Source: JAWPMV01 sp038527215
GTDB taxonomy: Bacteria; Bacteroidota; Bacteroidia; J057
Assembly: GCA_038527215.1 (NCBI GenBank)
Contig: JBCBGC010000051.1
Coordinates: 1-49,000, forward strand
Reading direction: 5' to 3'
Length of the DNA: 49,000 nt
The notes beneath the pieces were generated by a model. That model was not told the DNA's origin. It saw nothing but the letters and a program-made list of their open reading frames with translations, and made no database searches. The position numbers and the translations under genes are program-made. Below are positions 25,750 through 34,019 of this stretch, piece by piece; position 1 is the first letter of the stretch, and each line of letters opens with the position of its first letter.

Positions 25750-26442
25750 TTAGGGCAAGGAAGGCGCCATGGAAACATTCTCCTGCGGATTGCCCTCACA
25801 GTCAGGCCAGGGCCAATCCAGGGTTTCGAAGAGCTTTTTCTGCAGTTCTTGTAGTTTTTGGGGGGCTGGCTGCAGGCTCTGCGTGGCTAGCCAGTAAGCT
25901 CCGGTATACCCATTTTGGCCCGCAATCTCTCCCCAGGCAGGATGCCACAAAACCGTGGCATCGGTTCGCCTCCGGTCAGACCATTGCTCCAGCTTGAGTT
26001 CCCAGATTTCCAGGTCCTCTCGGTCCAGACGGATAGCGTGCCGAGTCGCAATCTTGAGGTTAGTAGCTTGAAAATGGCTCATTTGCCAGCTTCGTTCGCT
26101 AAAGACCAATTCATTATTGAAGAGGAACCCATTGCTGACTTGCCCTTGACCCTCGCCACTTTTGGGAATCTGATAGAAGTAATAATAAAAATTTCCCTGG
26201 GGATTGAGCACAGGGTGGGGGAGACGCATCAGGCTTATGTGCAAATAGGCCAGCTCCTGCTCTTGCACCAGGGCTTTACCCGTAAAGCCCTCCAAAGAAT
26301 CTTCCAGACAATAATAGCCTGCGATAGGCTGCCCCAATTCCCCGGCCACCTCTCTCAGATCAGGCAAGGTATCATCTCCTGTCTGGCAAGCCCCCACGGC
26401 GCCAGCCACCAACAGATAGATCCATGCCCAGGTTCGCCTCAT
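25750..26442 (-). CDS. predicted lipoprotein, unknown function
   Basis: The 230-aa protein has a lipoprotein signal (VAGAVGAC, Cys19). The mature part is beta-rich with many Trp and Tyr residues and no recognised motif. It overlaps the M23 peptidase gene by four bases and so should be co-translated with it. A role alongside the peptidase in the envelope is a reasonable guess from context only. Confidence 0.75.
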   Translation of the reverse strand: MRRTWAWIYLLVAGAVGACQTGDDTLPDLREVAGELGQPIAGYYCLEDSLEGFTGKALVQEQELAYLHISLMRLPHPVLNPQGNFYYYFYQIPKSGEGQGQVSNGFLFNNELVFSERSWQMSHFQATNLKIATRHAIRLDREDLEIWELKLEQWSDRRRTDATVLWHPAWGEIAGQNGYTGAYWLATQSLQPAPQKLQELQKKLFETLDWPWPDCEGNPQENVSMAPSLP

Positions 26443-28397
26443 TGGAAAGAAAGGGTATAGGTTTTAGTCGCCAGGTTATCTGCTCCATCCCGCACATTGA
26501 TTTCCAGGGTATAGGTACCCGGAGCCGGACGGCCTCGGGAGAGATCATGGCGAATGGTTTTGGTCTTATAATTGTATTCGAACAGCTTCCACGCCCCATC
26601 CAGGGTGCAATAGATTTCCATATGATTGATGTCCGAGAAGCTGTCTTCTACCCTTAGGGTAAGGTAGCGCTGGCTACGGCTCACCCGGCCTCCATTGACG
26701 AAGCTCTGGGGGCGCACCTCGGGGGCCTTTTTGTCCTCCATCAGGCAATACTCCCCAAACTCCCGGGTACTGGCATATACATTGCCATCTTCTCCTACCT
26801 GACTGCCGACATACTTCCATTTGCCTCGGCTCTTTCTGGCCACGACCAGATGCGTAAGCGGAATATCTTCCCGGGGTTTGAAGCTCACCAGATAGGATTT
26901 GAACAAGGGCACACTGGGACGTCCGACCTGATAAATTTCACTCAGCATGCCTGCCTGGGCGGGCTTTTTCCTTACCTGCAAATGGTGGCTGCCAAATATA
27001 GCTTCATAGGGAAAAAATAATTGTAGCTGATCCAGTTCCACCAGATTATTTTTCCCTGCGTGGATTTCGGACTGAAAATCAAAGGTCCAATCAATCTGTC
27101 CGGTTTGGTCAAAGACACGACGTGGATAATCAAAGCGGTTAAGCGGCAGAATAAACACCATCTGCTGGCCTTTCATATAGGCAGGGCGAAGCATTTTTTC
27201 CTGACCGTAAATATTCTGGTAGGTAAGTCCCTCCTCCAAATAAGACCTGTGCGCCCGGCTGGCTTTAATGACCAAGAGGTTCCGCTTTACTTCATAGGTA
27301 GCACGGGGGGTTTGGTAAAAAACGGGCTTCGTAGGAAAATGGGAAGCCTTCGTATCTCGCTGAATATTTCCCGTTAACTGAGAGCGGTTTCCGTGCTTGT
27401 CTTTTAACACCAGGCGAAAGCGGTGGACCGCATCATCCTTCAATTCAATCCAGCCTTTCCCCAACCCATTATTGTAAGCATTGAAGCGATTGCCAGCCTC
27501 GATATAGGCACGCTGTAATCTCTCCCGCTGTTTAAAATAGCGGGGATAGTCCATGTGCAGGTTGATATACCGCTTTTCATCAAAGTCGAAGGTCTGCAGA
27601 TCGTAGTCATACAGCAGCTCTCCATCCAGAAAGAGCTGTACATGGTTGATCCCACAATGATTGCCCGCTCCATTGAGCAGGTCAAAGGCTTTGTATTCCA
27701 AGCCTACTTTGCCTTGGATCTTCACCGTATTGCTCAACTGGTAATTCCCATTGCTGCCTCCTGGGGTCAGCGTCAGTTTGCGAAATTCGCCTCGTACCCG
27801 GGAATTCGCTTCCAGGGGTTCGAAGCCCACCAACTGCAAAGTAGGTTTACGGGTATCCGGAAGATTGGGCTTATACCAAATCAGCGGGTCCATGATCCTT
27901 TCCTGAGGATCCCGAATTTCAAAATGGAGATGAGGTCCCAGGGAAGAGCCTGAATTTCCACTATAACCAATCAGCTGCCCCTGCTTTACAGGTATTTCGG
28001 TGCGCCCCAGATAAATTTCCTGGGCGTACTGCCGGGCCGATAGTTGCCGCTGATAGGCATATTCTTCAATCTCCGGCGTGAAACGGGACATGTGCCCATA
28101 GACCGAAAATCGACCGTCCGGGTGTCGCAGATAGACCGCTTTCCCAAATCCATAAGGGCTGATTTTGATCCGATAGACGTAGCCATCCTGGATCGCATAC
28201 AGGGGCACGCCGATTCTGCCACCCGTTTTGATATCTATGCCACTATGAAAGTGATTGGGGCGTAACTCCCCAAAGGTCCCGGAAAGGGCGTTCTGACCTT
28301 TCATCGGGAAGATATAGTCTGCTTCCGGCTTGAAGCCCCAAAACAAAGCGACTGAAACGGAAAGCAAGGCCAGTAGACTCAGCAGTTTACCGTACAT
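26439..28397 (-). CDS. M23-family metallopeptidase (LytM-like), exported
   Basis: The 652-aa protein begins with a signal peptide or N-terminal anchor (MYGKLLSLLALLSVSVALFWGF). The peptidase domain near residues 35-165 carries the zinc ligands in HFHSGIDIK and GPHLHFEI, so the lysostaphin-type peptidoglycan endopeptidase site looks intact. The remaining 480 residues are beta-rich and may bind the wall or a partner; the last part resembles Ig-like domains. I chose the ATG at 28397 because it starts the signal peptide; an upstream ATG at 28436 lies within the preceding gene. Overlaps on both sides place it in an operon with the FAH-family gene and the lipoprotein. Confidence 0.88.
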   Translation of the reverse strand: MYGKLLSLLALLSVSVALFWGFKPEADYIFPMKGQNALSGTFGELRPNHFHSGIDIKTGGRIGVPLYAIQDGYVYRIKISPYGFGKAVYLRHPDGRFSVYGHMSRFTPEIEEYAYQRQLSARQYAQEIYLGRTEIPVKQGQLIGYSGNSGSSLGPHLHFEIRDPQERIMDPLIWYKPNLPDTRKPTLQLVGFEPLEANSRVRGEFRKLTLTPGGSNGNYQLSNTVKIQGKVGLEYKAFDLLNGAGNHCGINHVQLFLDGELLYDYDLQTFDFDEKRYINLHMDYPRYFKQRERLQRAYIEAGNRFNAYNNGLGKGWIELKDDAVHRFRLVLKDKHGNRSQLTGNIQRDTKASHFPTKPVFYQTPRATYEVKRNLLVIKASRAHRSYLEEGLTYQNIYGQEKMLRPAYMKGQQMVFILPLNRFDYPRRVFDQTGQIDWTFDFQSEIHAGKNNLVELDQLQLFFPYEAIFGSHHLQVRKKPAQAGMLSEIYQVGRPSVPLFKSYLVSFKPREDIPLTHLVVARKSRGKWKYVGSQVGEDGNVYASTREFGEYCLMEDKKAPEVRPQSFVNGGRVSRSQRYLTLRVEDSFSDINHMEIYCTLDGAWKLFEYNYKTKTIRHDLSRGRPAPGTYTLEINVRDGADNLATKTYTLSFQ

Positions 28398-28998
28398 GAA
28401 AATCCAACATTTTTTCTGCCCCAAGATATCCTTCAATATGATCTCCGACCGCCAAAGGACCTACTCCTTCAGGCGTACCGGTAAAAATGAGATCTCCTTT
28501 TTTCAAGGTGATAAACTGGCTGATATACGAAATGAGGTAATTGACGGAAAAAATCATGTCCTCGGTGTGGCCATGCTGGCGCCTTTTGCCATTGATATCA
28601 CAGGTAAATTCCAGTTTCTGCAGCTCAGGGAAAGCATCCATGGGCAGAAAGCGGGAAACCGGGGCGGAATCATTAAAGCCTTTGGCCAGGGTCCAGGGCC
28701 ACCCCTTTTTCTTAGCCTCACTTTGTACATCACGTGCCGTCATATCAATCCCCAGGCCGATCCCATCCAGGTAGGTATGCACAAATTTTTCCTGGATGAA
28801 TTTCCCTTCCCGGGCGATACGCAGGACGAGTTCGCATTCAAAATGAAGATCCTTGGTGAATTCCGGGTAGTAGAAATCTTTATTGTCGCGCAAGACCGCC
28901 GTATCTGGCTTGAAAAAAATCAGCGGCGATTTTGGAACAGGGTTATTCAGCTCTTTGGCATGGGCCTGGTAATTTCTCCCTACGCAGATAATCTTCAT
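28387..28998 (-). CDS. fumarylacetoacetate hydrolase (FAH) family protein
   Basis: The 203-aa protein is the short FAH-domain type. It starts with MKIICVGRNYQAHAKELN and has the substrate loop FFKPDTAVL. The metal-binding acidic motif is HFECELVLRI, followed by DMTARDVQ and the closing FTGTPEGVGPL. Such proteins act as acylpyruvase, oxaloacetate decarboxylase or oxaloacetate tautomerase; which one applies here cannot be decided. The ATG at 28998 gives the family N-terminus. Its 3' end overlaps the M23 peptidase start by 11 bases. Confidence 0.9.
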   Translation of the reverse strand: MKIICVGRNYQAHAKELNNPVPKSPLIFFKPDTAVLRDNKDFYYPEFTKDLHFECELVLRIAREGKFIQEKFVHTYLDGIGLGIDMTARDVQSEAKKKGWPWTLAKGFNDSAPVSRFLPMDAFPELQKLEFTCDINGKRRQHGHTEDMIFSVNYLISYISQFITLKKGDLIFTGTPEGVGPLAVGDHIEGYLGAEKMLDFHVR

Positions 28999-29042
28999 AT
29001 ATAATTTTCCGCTAAAGTTACGGGTAAAAACGCATTCGGTGC

Positions 29043-29474
29043 TTATTGACAAGGACCCTTTTTCAGGGCTTTCTCATTAAATAAATCCATCACGGTCCTT
29101 TGTTCCCCAAGGTAATGATAGCCCAGGTCTGGACTCCAGAGGGTGTCGGTCCGACTGCAATCCGAACTTTTATAGGTTTTGTGGATATCGGCAGGCTGGT
29201 AGGTAATGGTCCAGATATTCCCATCCAGGTTCAGGGCATAATTGCCGCTGCAGCTTTCCAGATAAGGAGAAGTTCCCATGGGGCTTTTGGTTGCCCACAC
29301 ATTCCTATACCGATCTTTCTCCAGGGTCAGGGTATATTCAGGCGCACAATAGGATCCGATAATTTGTGCCCTTAGTTCCTCTTCGGTGGGAGGGGTAGGG
29401 CCACAGGCGGTGAAGCCCAACAGACTGGCGAGAAGTAGCCCGGTAAGGATGCGGGTATTTGCTAGGGTATTCAT
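29043..29474 (-). CDS. small predicted lipoprotein
   Basis: The 143-aa protein has a lipobox LLGFTAC (Cys24). The mature part has four further Cys residues (SYC, ESCSG, SSDCSR, GPCQ) that could form two disulfides. No known domain was recognised. It lies 44 bases upstream of the FAH gene and may be the first gene of that operon. Confidence 0.7.
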   Translation of the reverse strand: MNTLANTRILTGLLLASLLGFTACGPTPPTEEELRAQIIGSYCAPEYTLTLEKDRYRNVWATKSPMGTSPYLESCSGNYALNLDGNIWTITYQPADIHKTYKSSDCSRTDTLWSPDLGYHYLGEQRTVMDLFNEKALKKGPCQ

Positions 29475-29640
29475 TTGCAGGTGTTATAAAGCGATAATTT
29501 ACGGTAAATAGGGCGCAAATTCCAGGCTGCTTATAGGAACTATTGCACAAAAACTACTCCGATTTTGATAGGGGGCTTGGCGCTGGTTCGGGAATTTTCC
29601 TTTTGTCCGAAAATTTCGCTTTTAATAACCTGAATTCCCC

Positions 29641-29676
29641 TTTTTCATCAAGATAGCGCGCTATGCTGATGAAAAA
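29641..29676. repeat. long near-perfect palindrome in an intergenic region
   Basis: TTTTTCATCA (29641-29650) and TGATGAAAAA (29667-29676) are exact inverted copies around the inner palindrome ATAGCGCGCTAT (29653-29664), with only two unpaired bases on each side. Neither strand has a T run after the stem, so it is not a standard terminator. It lies between GGGP synthase and the small lipoprotein. Confidence 0.7.
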
Positions 29677-29709
29677 CACGCTTCAGAACCCCAACATCCG
29701 AACCAACGC

Positions 29710-30486
29710 TTAATTTGTTTTTAGGCGAATCTCTTCGTTGAGCTGGCGCTTCACCCGGGCGATCTCCTGCATGAGATCCCCGTCTTTGTCCTGCTCAAAG
29801 GCATTGCCAATCACCACCACATCAGCCCCCGCCTGCCAGATTTTCCGCGCGGTAGCCCCTTCCCGAATCCCCCCTCCAATGATGAGGGGAAGCGCCACAT
29901 GGCGGGAAACTTGTTGAATCATTTCTTCCGAAATGCATTTTTCCGCCCCACTGCCGCCATCCATATAAATATATTTCAAGCCCAACATCTCCCCCGCCAT
30001 AGCGGTACAAAGGGCGATATCAGGTTTGTCATGGGGAATGGGTGTGGTATTGCTGATGTAGTGGGCGGTGGTCGACTTGCCGGATTCAATCAGCATATAG
30101 CCGGTTGGCATGATTTCCAGTTCGGTCTTGCGCAGCAGCGGAGCCGCGAGGACATGTTGACCAATCAACAGTTCAGGGTTTCGTCCACTGATCAGGGACA
30201 AGAATAGGATTCCGTCAGCTGTCTCCACGATCTGGGTGAGGCTGCCAGGAAATAAGACGATCGGGATATCGGTCAGCGATTTGAAGGCAGGAACGAGTTC
30301 GTGGATATTCCGATTGATAATCAGGCTGCCACCCACCAGGATAAAATCTACGGATGCGGCCTCCATGCGTGCTACCAACATAGGGACTTCGGACACGGAT
30401 ACGTGGTCCGGGTCCAGCAATACAGCAAATGCTTTTTTTCCTGAGGATCTTAGCGCCTGAAAGGTATCTAGAAGCGTGGTACGCAT
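29710..30486 (-). CDS. geranylgeranylglyceryl/heptaprenylglyceryl phosphate synthase family protein
   Basis: The 258-aa TIM-barrel protein belongs to the PcrB/GGGPS family, which joins a polyprenyl diphosphate to glycerol-1-phosphate. Visible features are the N-terminal strand AFAVLLDPDH, then FILVGGSLI, YIYMDGGSGA, and the glycerol-phosphate-binding end IIGGGIREG and ADVVVIGNAFE. Bacteroidota carry group II enzymes of this kind; chain-length preference cannot be read here. The gene is transcribed alone. Confidence 0.92.
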   Translation of the reverse strand: MRTTLLDTFQALRSSGKKAFAVLLDPDHVSVSEVPMLVARMEAASVDFILVGGSLIINRNIHELVPAFKSLTDIPIVLFPGSLTQIVETADGILFLSLISGRNPELLIGQHVLAAPLLRKTELEIMPTGYMLIESGKSTTAHYISNTTPIPHDKPDIALCTAMAGEMLGLKYIYMDGGSGAEKCISEEMIQQVSRHVALPLIIGGGIREGATARKIWQAGADVVVIGNAFEQDKDGDLMQEIARVKRQLNEEIRLKTN

Positions 30487-30619
30487 GGGCAGCTAACCCA
30501 ACTACTGGGGTTCGTTTGGTTTGTGTCCTGCGAAATTAAGAAAATTTACCTCAGGAGTAGGTGCAATTCAAAAGGATTCTAACAATGCTGAACTAGCTCC
30601 GCTTGGGAGGGTTTCCCCC

Positions 30620-31843
30620 TTAAGGCAGGAGTTGAAAGGTATATTTGCTGATATTTTCCCCCATTTTGATCGCAATTTGGTACCGACCAGCCGGTAAGCC
30701 TTTCACACTCAGGGAGCGTACGTGTTCTCCGGCAGCCATCACCCCGGCGCCTTTTTTGACCACTTTTCCTCCCTGGGCTTTTACCAGGTAGCGGACTTCG
30801 GTCTTTTCAGGCAGGGCGTACCGAATGGATAATTTTCCTCCAACCTGCACCCGTTGATGCGTCAGGGTAACCGAAGCTACCGTGGGGAGGGCCTTGGGTT
30901 CGGGTTCCATGGCAACCTCCGCTGCTGGTGGTTTTTCTATATCTGTGGCTGGCTGGCTGACCTCCGGCTGAACCGCTTCTTTCTTTAATTGATTCTCAAC
31001 AGGTTTTACTGCCTGAGCGATGCTTTGGTCCTTTTCTGAAATCGCAACTTCTTCAGACAAGCGGGCCTTACTGGCTGCCGTTTCAGAAGGAGGACTCGCT
31101 TTAGCTGCTATCTCATTCTTTTTCGGGGACAGGCTAGCTGAAGAGACAGGTTGAGCAGCAGGTTGAGCGCTAGCCGCCATCGCAGGACGGTTGCTCTCTG
31201 GAAGAGGCTTGGTCCCGACGGTCGAAGTGGTAGCAGGAGGGGGCGTAGTTGCTGTGGCTACTGGCTGAGCGACGATGGCTTTTCCCTTGACCGAGGCTTG
31301 ATTTTTTTTATAGCCCGATGGCAAGGCCAACATGACGGGCGGTGGCGGGAGTTCCCTGGAAGAGGGGATGACCATGACCACCGGACGCTGGTCGCTCACC
31401 CGTTTGGGCAGGGCTTTGATCCCGGTCGAAAAGCGCATCTCAAAAGGCGCAAAAGCTCTGCCTTCCCGATCTTTCAGCTCAGCAGTGATGCCGAAAATGT
31501 ATTCGGTATTTTCTTCCAATAATTCCTTCGGTTCCAGGGTAAGGTTGTTTAAGGCGGTATTGGCCATTAAAAACGCCTCCACCGTGTCCTCTGGATGGCT
31601 GGTAGGGAGGAGGTATACCGATTGAGGATGCAGGCTTTCCGGATCTATGCCGACTTCCCTTTCTACCCAGTCAATGCCGACTGCCACAAATGCATTGCGC
31701 ATCAGGTCCGAACTTCCGTCTCGGGGAAAACTTCCTTTGACCTGAGGGCCCTGTGCCCATAGGACCGGTAGGCCCAGGCACATCATCCAAACACAGCACA
31801 TTACTTTCCAGGCAGCAGGGTGAAAGGGAATAAGGGTACGCAT
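30620..31843 (-). CDS. secreted protein with SbsA-type Ig-like domain
   Basis: The 407-aa protein has a signal peptide ending in VLWAQ. Residues about 35-150 form an Ig-like domain of the SbsA/Big_5 type (PRDGSSDLMRNAFVAVGIDW to MRFSTG). A long Ala/Pro/Ser/Thr-rich spacer follows (about 160-315). A C-terminal beta domain ends in GRYQIAIKMGENISKYTFQLLP, similar in shape to the small sorting or surface domains of Bacteroidota. Function is probably surface-associated; this is inference. Confidence 0.75.
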   Translation of the reverse strand: MRTLIPFHPAAWKVMCCVWMMCLGLPVLWAQGPQVKGSFPRDGSSDLMRNAFVAVGIDWVEREVGIDPESLHPQSVYLLPTSHPEDTVEAFLMANTALNNLTLEPKELLEENTEYIFGITAELKDREGRAFAPFEMRFSTGIKALPKRVSDQRPVVMVIPSSRELPPPPVMLALPSGYKKNQASVKGKAIVAQPVATATTPPPATTSTVGTKPLPESNRPAMAASAQPAAQPVSSASLSPKKNEIAAKASPPSETAASKARLSEEVAISEKDQSIAQAVKPVENQLKKEAVQPEVSQPATDIEKPPAAEVAMEPEPKALPTVASVTLTHQRVQVGGKLSIRYALPEKTEVRYLVKAQGGKVVKKGAGVMAAGEHVRSLSVKGLPAGRYQIAIKMGENISKYTFQLLP

Positions 31844-31850
31844 CAGAAGC

Positions 31851-31878
31851 TAAAAGTACCCGAAGAATCTCCGGGTAC
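31851..31878 (-). terminator. probable terminator after the DUF3857 gene
   Basis: GTACCCG (31856-31862) and CGGGTAC (31872-31878) form a perfect 7-bp stem. On the minus strand four T follow. It lies 53 bases past the stop codon and just ahead of the next gene. Confidence 0.5.
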
Positions 31879-31930
31879 CCATAGCTTTTGACGAGAGTTG
31901 TTACAGCCGTAAGAAATTTCAAAAAACCGG

Positions 31931-33898
31931 CTATTCGACACTTCTCAAAACAATCTGCTCGCCCTGTTTTTTCACCATTTGGTCAAATAGTTCCCGGATG
32001 TGGGCGTATTCGTGGGGCGCAAAAACCGGTTTTTTCAGGTGATATTTGGTAAGGATCTGTATCGAACTGCCGCCTTTTTGTACCAGATAGCTAAAAGTTC
32101 CACCATTTCCAGGAATGGACATTTTGACAGGTTCCGGGAGGGATTCTACCTCATAGCCTTCTGGAATCATTAAGGTAGCCCGATACTCTGATGAGAGCGC
32201 ATGACCAAAATCCACGGGATAAGTCCTTTTTTCACTTTGAAAAGGATTTTTCTCCATCGCCAAGAATAGCATGGGTTGGACATAGAGAAAATCCCCCACA
32301 TCATTCAGAAAATCGCTGGTCTCGAATTCAAACTTACAGGTCAGGTCGTGATTGACTTCCCGCATGTTTTTCACTTCAGGCTTACTGATTTCGCCCTCTG
32401 GCATTTTTTCTCCTACCCGGTCTTCCATGTAGGCATCCAGGTCTTCCTCCACCTGGACAAACCGTCCTCGTTCGTTGGCCGCACTGTATCCCTCGTCTGT
32501 CATGGTGATGGTGCCTTGCATCATCCCGTCTTTGATACTGAGCATGGCCATGGTGCGCTCGGTGGCCCCATATTCAGCCTTAATATTGGTCCAGATACCT
32601 CCATTTTTAGTCATGTAAAGGCCCTGACCATTGAGGTCCTGATAAGGGAGCATATCGTAGGCAAGGGCGTAGGAGGACATGTCCAGAAATTTGATTTCTT
32701 CTCCCTCCTTCAAGGCAATGATACAGTGGTTGAATTGGTCCAGGTAGGGATATATGCGTTGCGTACTGCCATTGGATCGGGTACTGATCAGGACTGGAAA
32801 CGCTTTCACCCCTACCTGCCGAAAAAGGCCGATTGCCAGTAGATTCAAGGTAGCAGCATTGGCTTTTTTCTCTTTCTCCAACTGATTCAGGCTATGGCTG
32901 GGCCAGATGCCACGGCGCTTATTCCATTCGTAACTGCTCCGAATAAAACGGGTAATGGCTTCCAGGTCTGAATCCTCATCCTCCCGCATCAGGTTCAAGG
33001 CAGCAGCCATCCTTTTCACCCCATTTCCCTCCATGAGCCTTTGATATTCCTCGGATTCCAGCATCTCACTGGCGATCTTGTTCCAACTAGAGCCAAATTC
33101 CTGGTATAGCTGACCGGGAATATTGATTTGATTCAGGCGAAAGCTCACCCTCGGCATATAATTGAAAAAGCTGTTGGTAAAGGGTTCCTCCTTCATGGCT
33201 GGCACATTGCTCGCCATCATGATTTTGACATTTCCTCCCAATTCAGAGGTGGAACTCTCATTTTTCTGGGAAAAATTGATCGGTTCTCCCTGAAAATTGG
33301 CTTGTAGCATAAAATATTCCGGTTGCTCTACCGCATACTCTGCATACTTTACGGGATAGATATCCTGAAAGAAAAACGTCTCGATGGATACGATATCAGC
33401 GGTATTGCGGACATAGCTGTATTCGAAGACTGAACCAGGTTTGATATTGGGCAGGCTGAATCTTTTTACAGAATAGTTTTCATTGATTTCCTCTGTCAGG
33501 ATGCTCTTCCGGTCCAGTTTAGATACTTCTACTTTGCCTTTTTCCGAAGCGTTGTAGGTAGCGCCTTTGATGGAGGAAATGGTTTCGTAGCGATTGGTCC
33601 GATAATAAGGAATGTCAATATTGGCCAGTTCCGAGGCCGAGTGCTTCAGCACTTTTACCCGCTTATGAACCCGGTATACCAGCTTCACGCCATCTGGCTG
33701 TATGGAATAGCTGGTTGAGGTCCGATTCATAAGGATGACCGCTGCCGCACTGGTATCCTGATCGTATTGCTGCATACTGATCAGGGCAGGCTCGATCTTA
33801 CCGAATTTGACGGAGGCGGGTTTCTGGGCAAAAAGGTTGGAAGATTGGAAAAGGATCCCAAACAGGATTCCTCCCATCAGAAGGATGTAATGCTTCAT
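31931..33898 (-). CDS. DUF3857/transglutaminase-like exported protein
   Basis: The 655-aa protein has a signal peptide ending in NLFAQ. An N-terminal DUF3857 domain (about 55-230) is followed by a transglutaminase-like core. In the core the position of the usual catalytic Cys reads KKANAATLNLLAIG, so Cys is replaced by Ala. The later His (DQFNHCI) and Asp (FLDMSS) are kept. The same substitution is common in Bacteroidota members, so it is likely a non-peptidase fold. A C-terminal beta-rich domain follows. It appears to be a single-gene unit. Confidence 0.85.
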   Translation of the reverse strand: MKHYILLMGGILFGILFQSSNLFAQKPASVKFGKIEPALISMQQYDQDTSAAAVILMNRTSTSYSIQPDGVKLVYRVHKRVKVLKHSASELANIDIPYYRTNRYETISSIKGATYNASEKGKVEVSKLDRKSILTEEINENYSVKRFSLPNIKPGSVFEYSYVRNTADIVSIETFFFQDIYPVKYAEYAVEQPEYFMLQANFQGEPINFSQKNESSTSELGGNVKIMMASNVPAMKEEPFTNSFFNYMPRVSFRLNQINIPGQLYQEFGSSWNKIASEMLESEEYQRLMEGNGVKRMAAALNLMREDEDSDLEAITRFIRSSYEWNKRRGIWPSHSLNQLEKEKKANAATLNLLAIGLFRQVGVKAFPVLISTRSNGSTQRIYPYLDQFNHCIIALKEGEEIKFLDMSSYALAYDMLPYQDLNGQGLYMTKNGGIWTNIKAEYGATERTMAMLSIKDGMMQGTITMTDEGYSAANERGRFVQVEEDLDAYMEDRVGEKMPEGEISKPEVKNMREVNHDLTCKFEFETSDFLNDVGDFLYVQPMLFLAMEKNPFQSEKRTYPVDFGHALSSEYRATLMIPEGYEVESLPEPVKMSIPGNGGTFSYLVQKGGSSIQILTKYHLKKPVFAPHEYAHIRELFDQMVKKQGEQIVLRSVE

Positions 33899-34019
33899 GG
33901 TAGCGCTAAAAAGTGATACTTAAAATGTATTCTTGGTTTTCACAGGTAAAAGAGAAAAAAAATCTCTGCCTTCAAAATAACAGACTATATTTTTTCAATT
34001 TTTCACAAAAAAAGTATGC

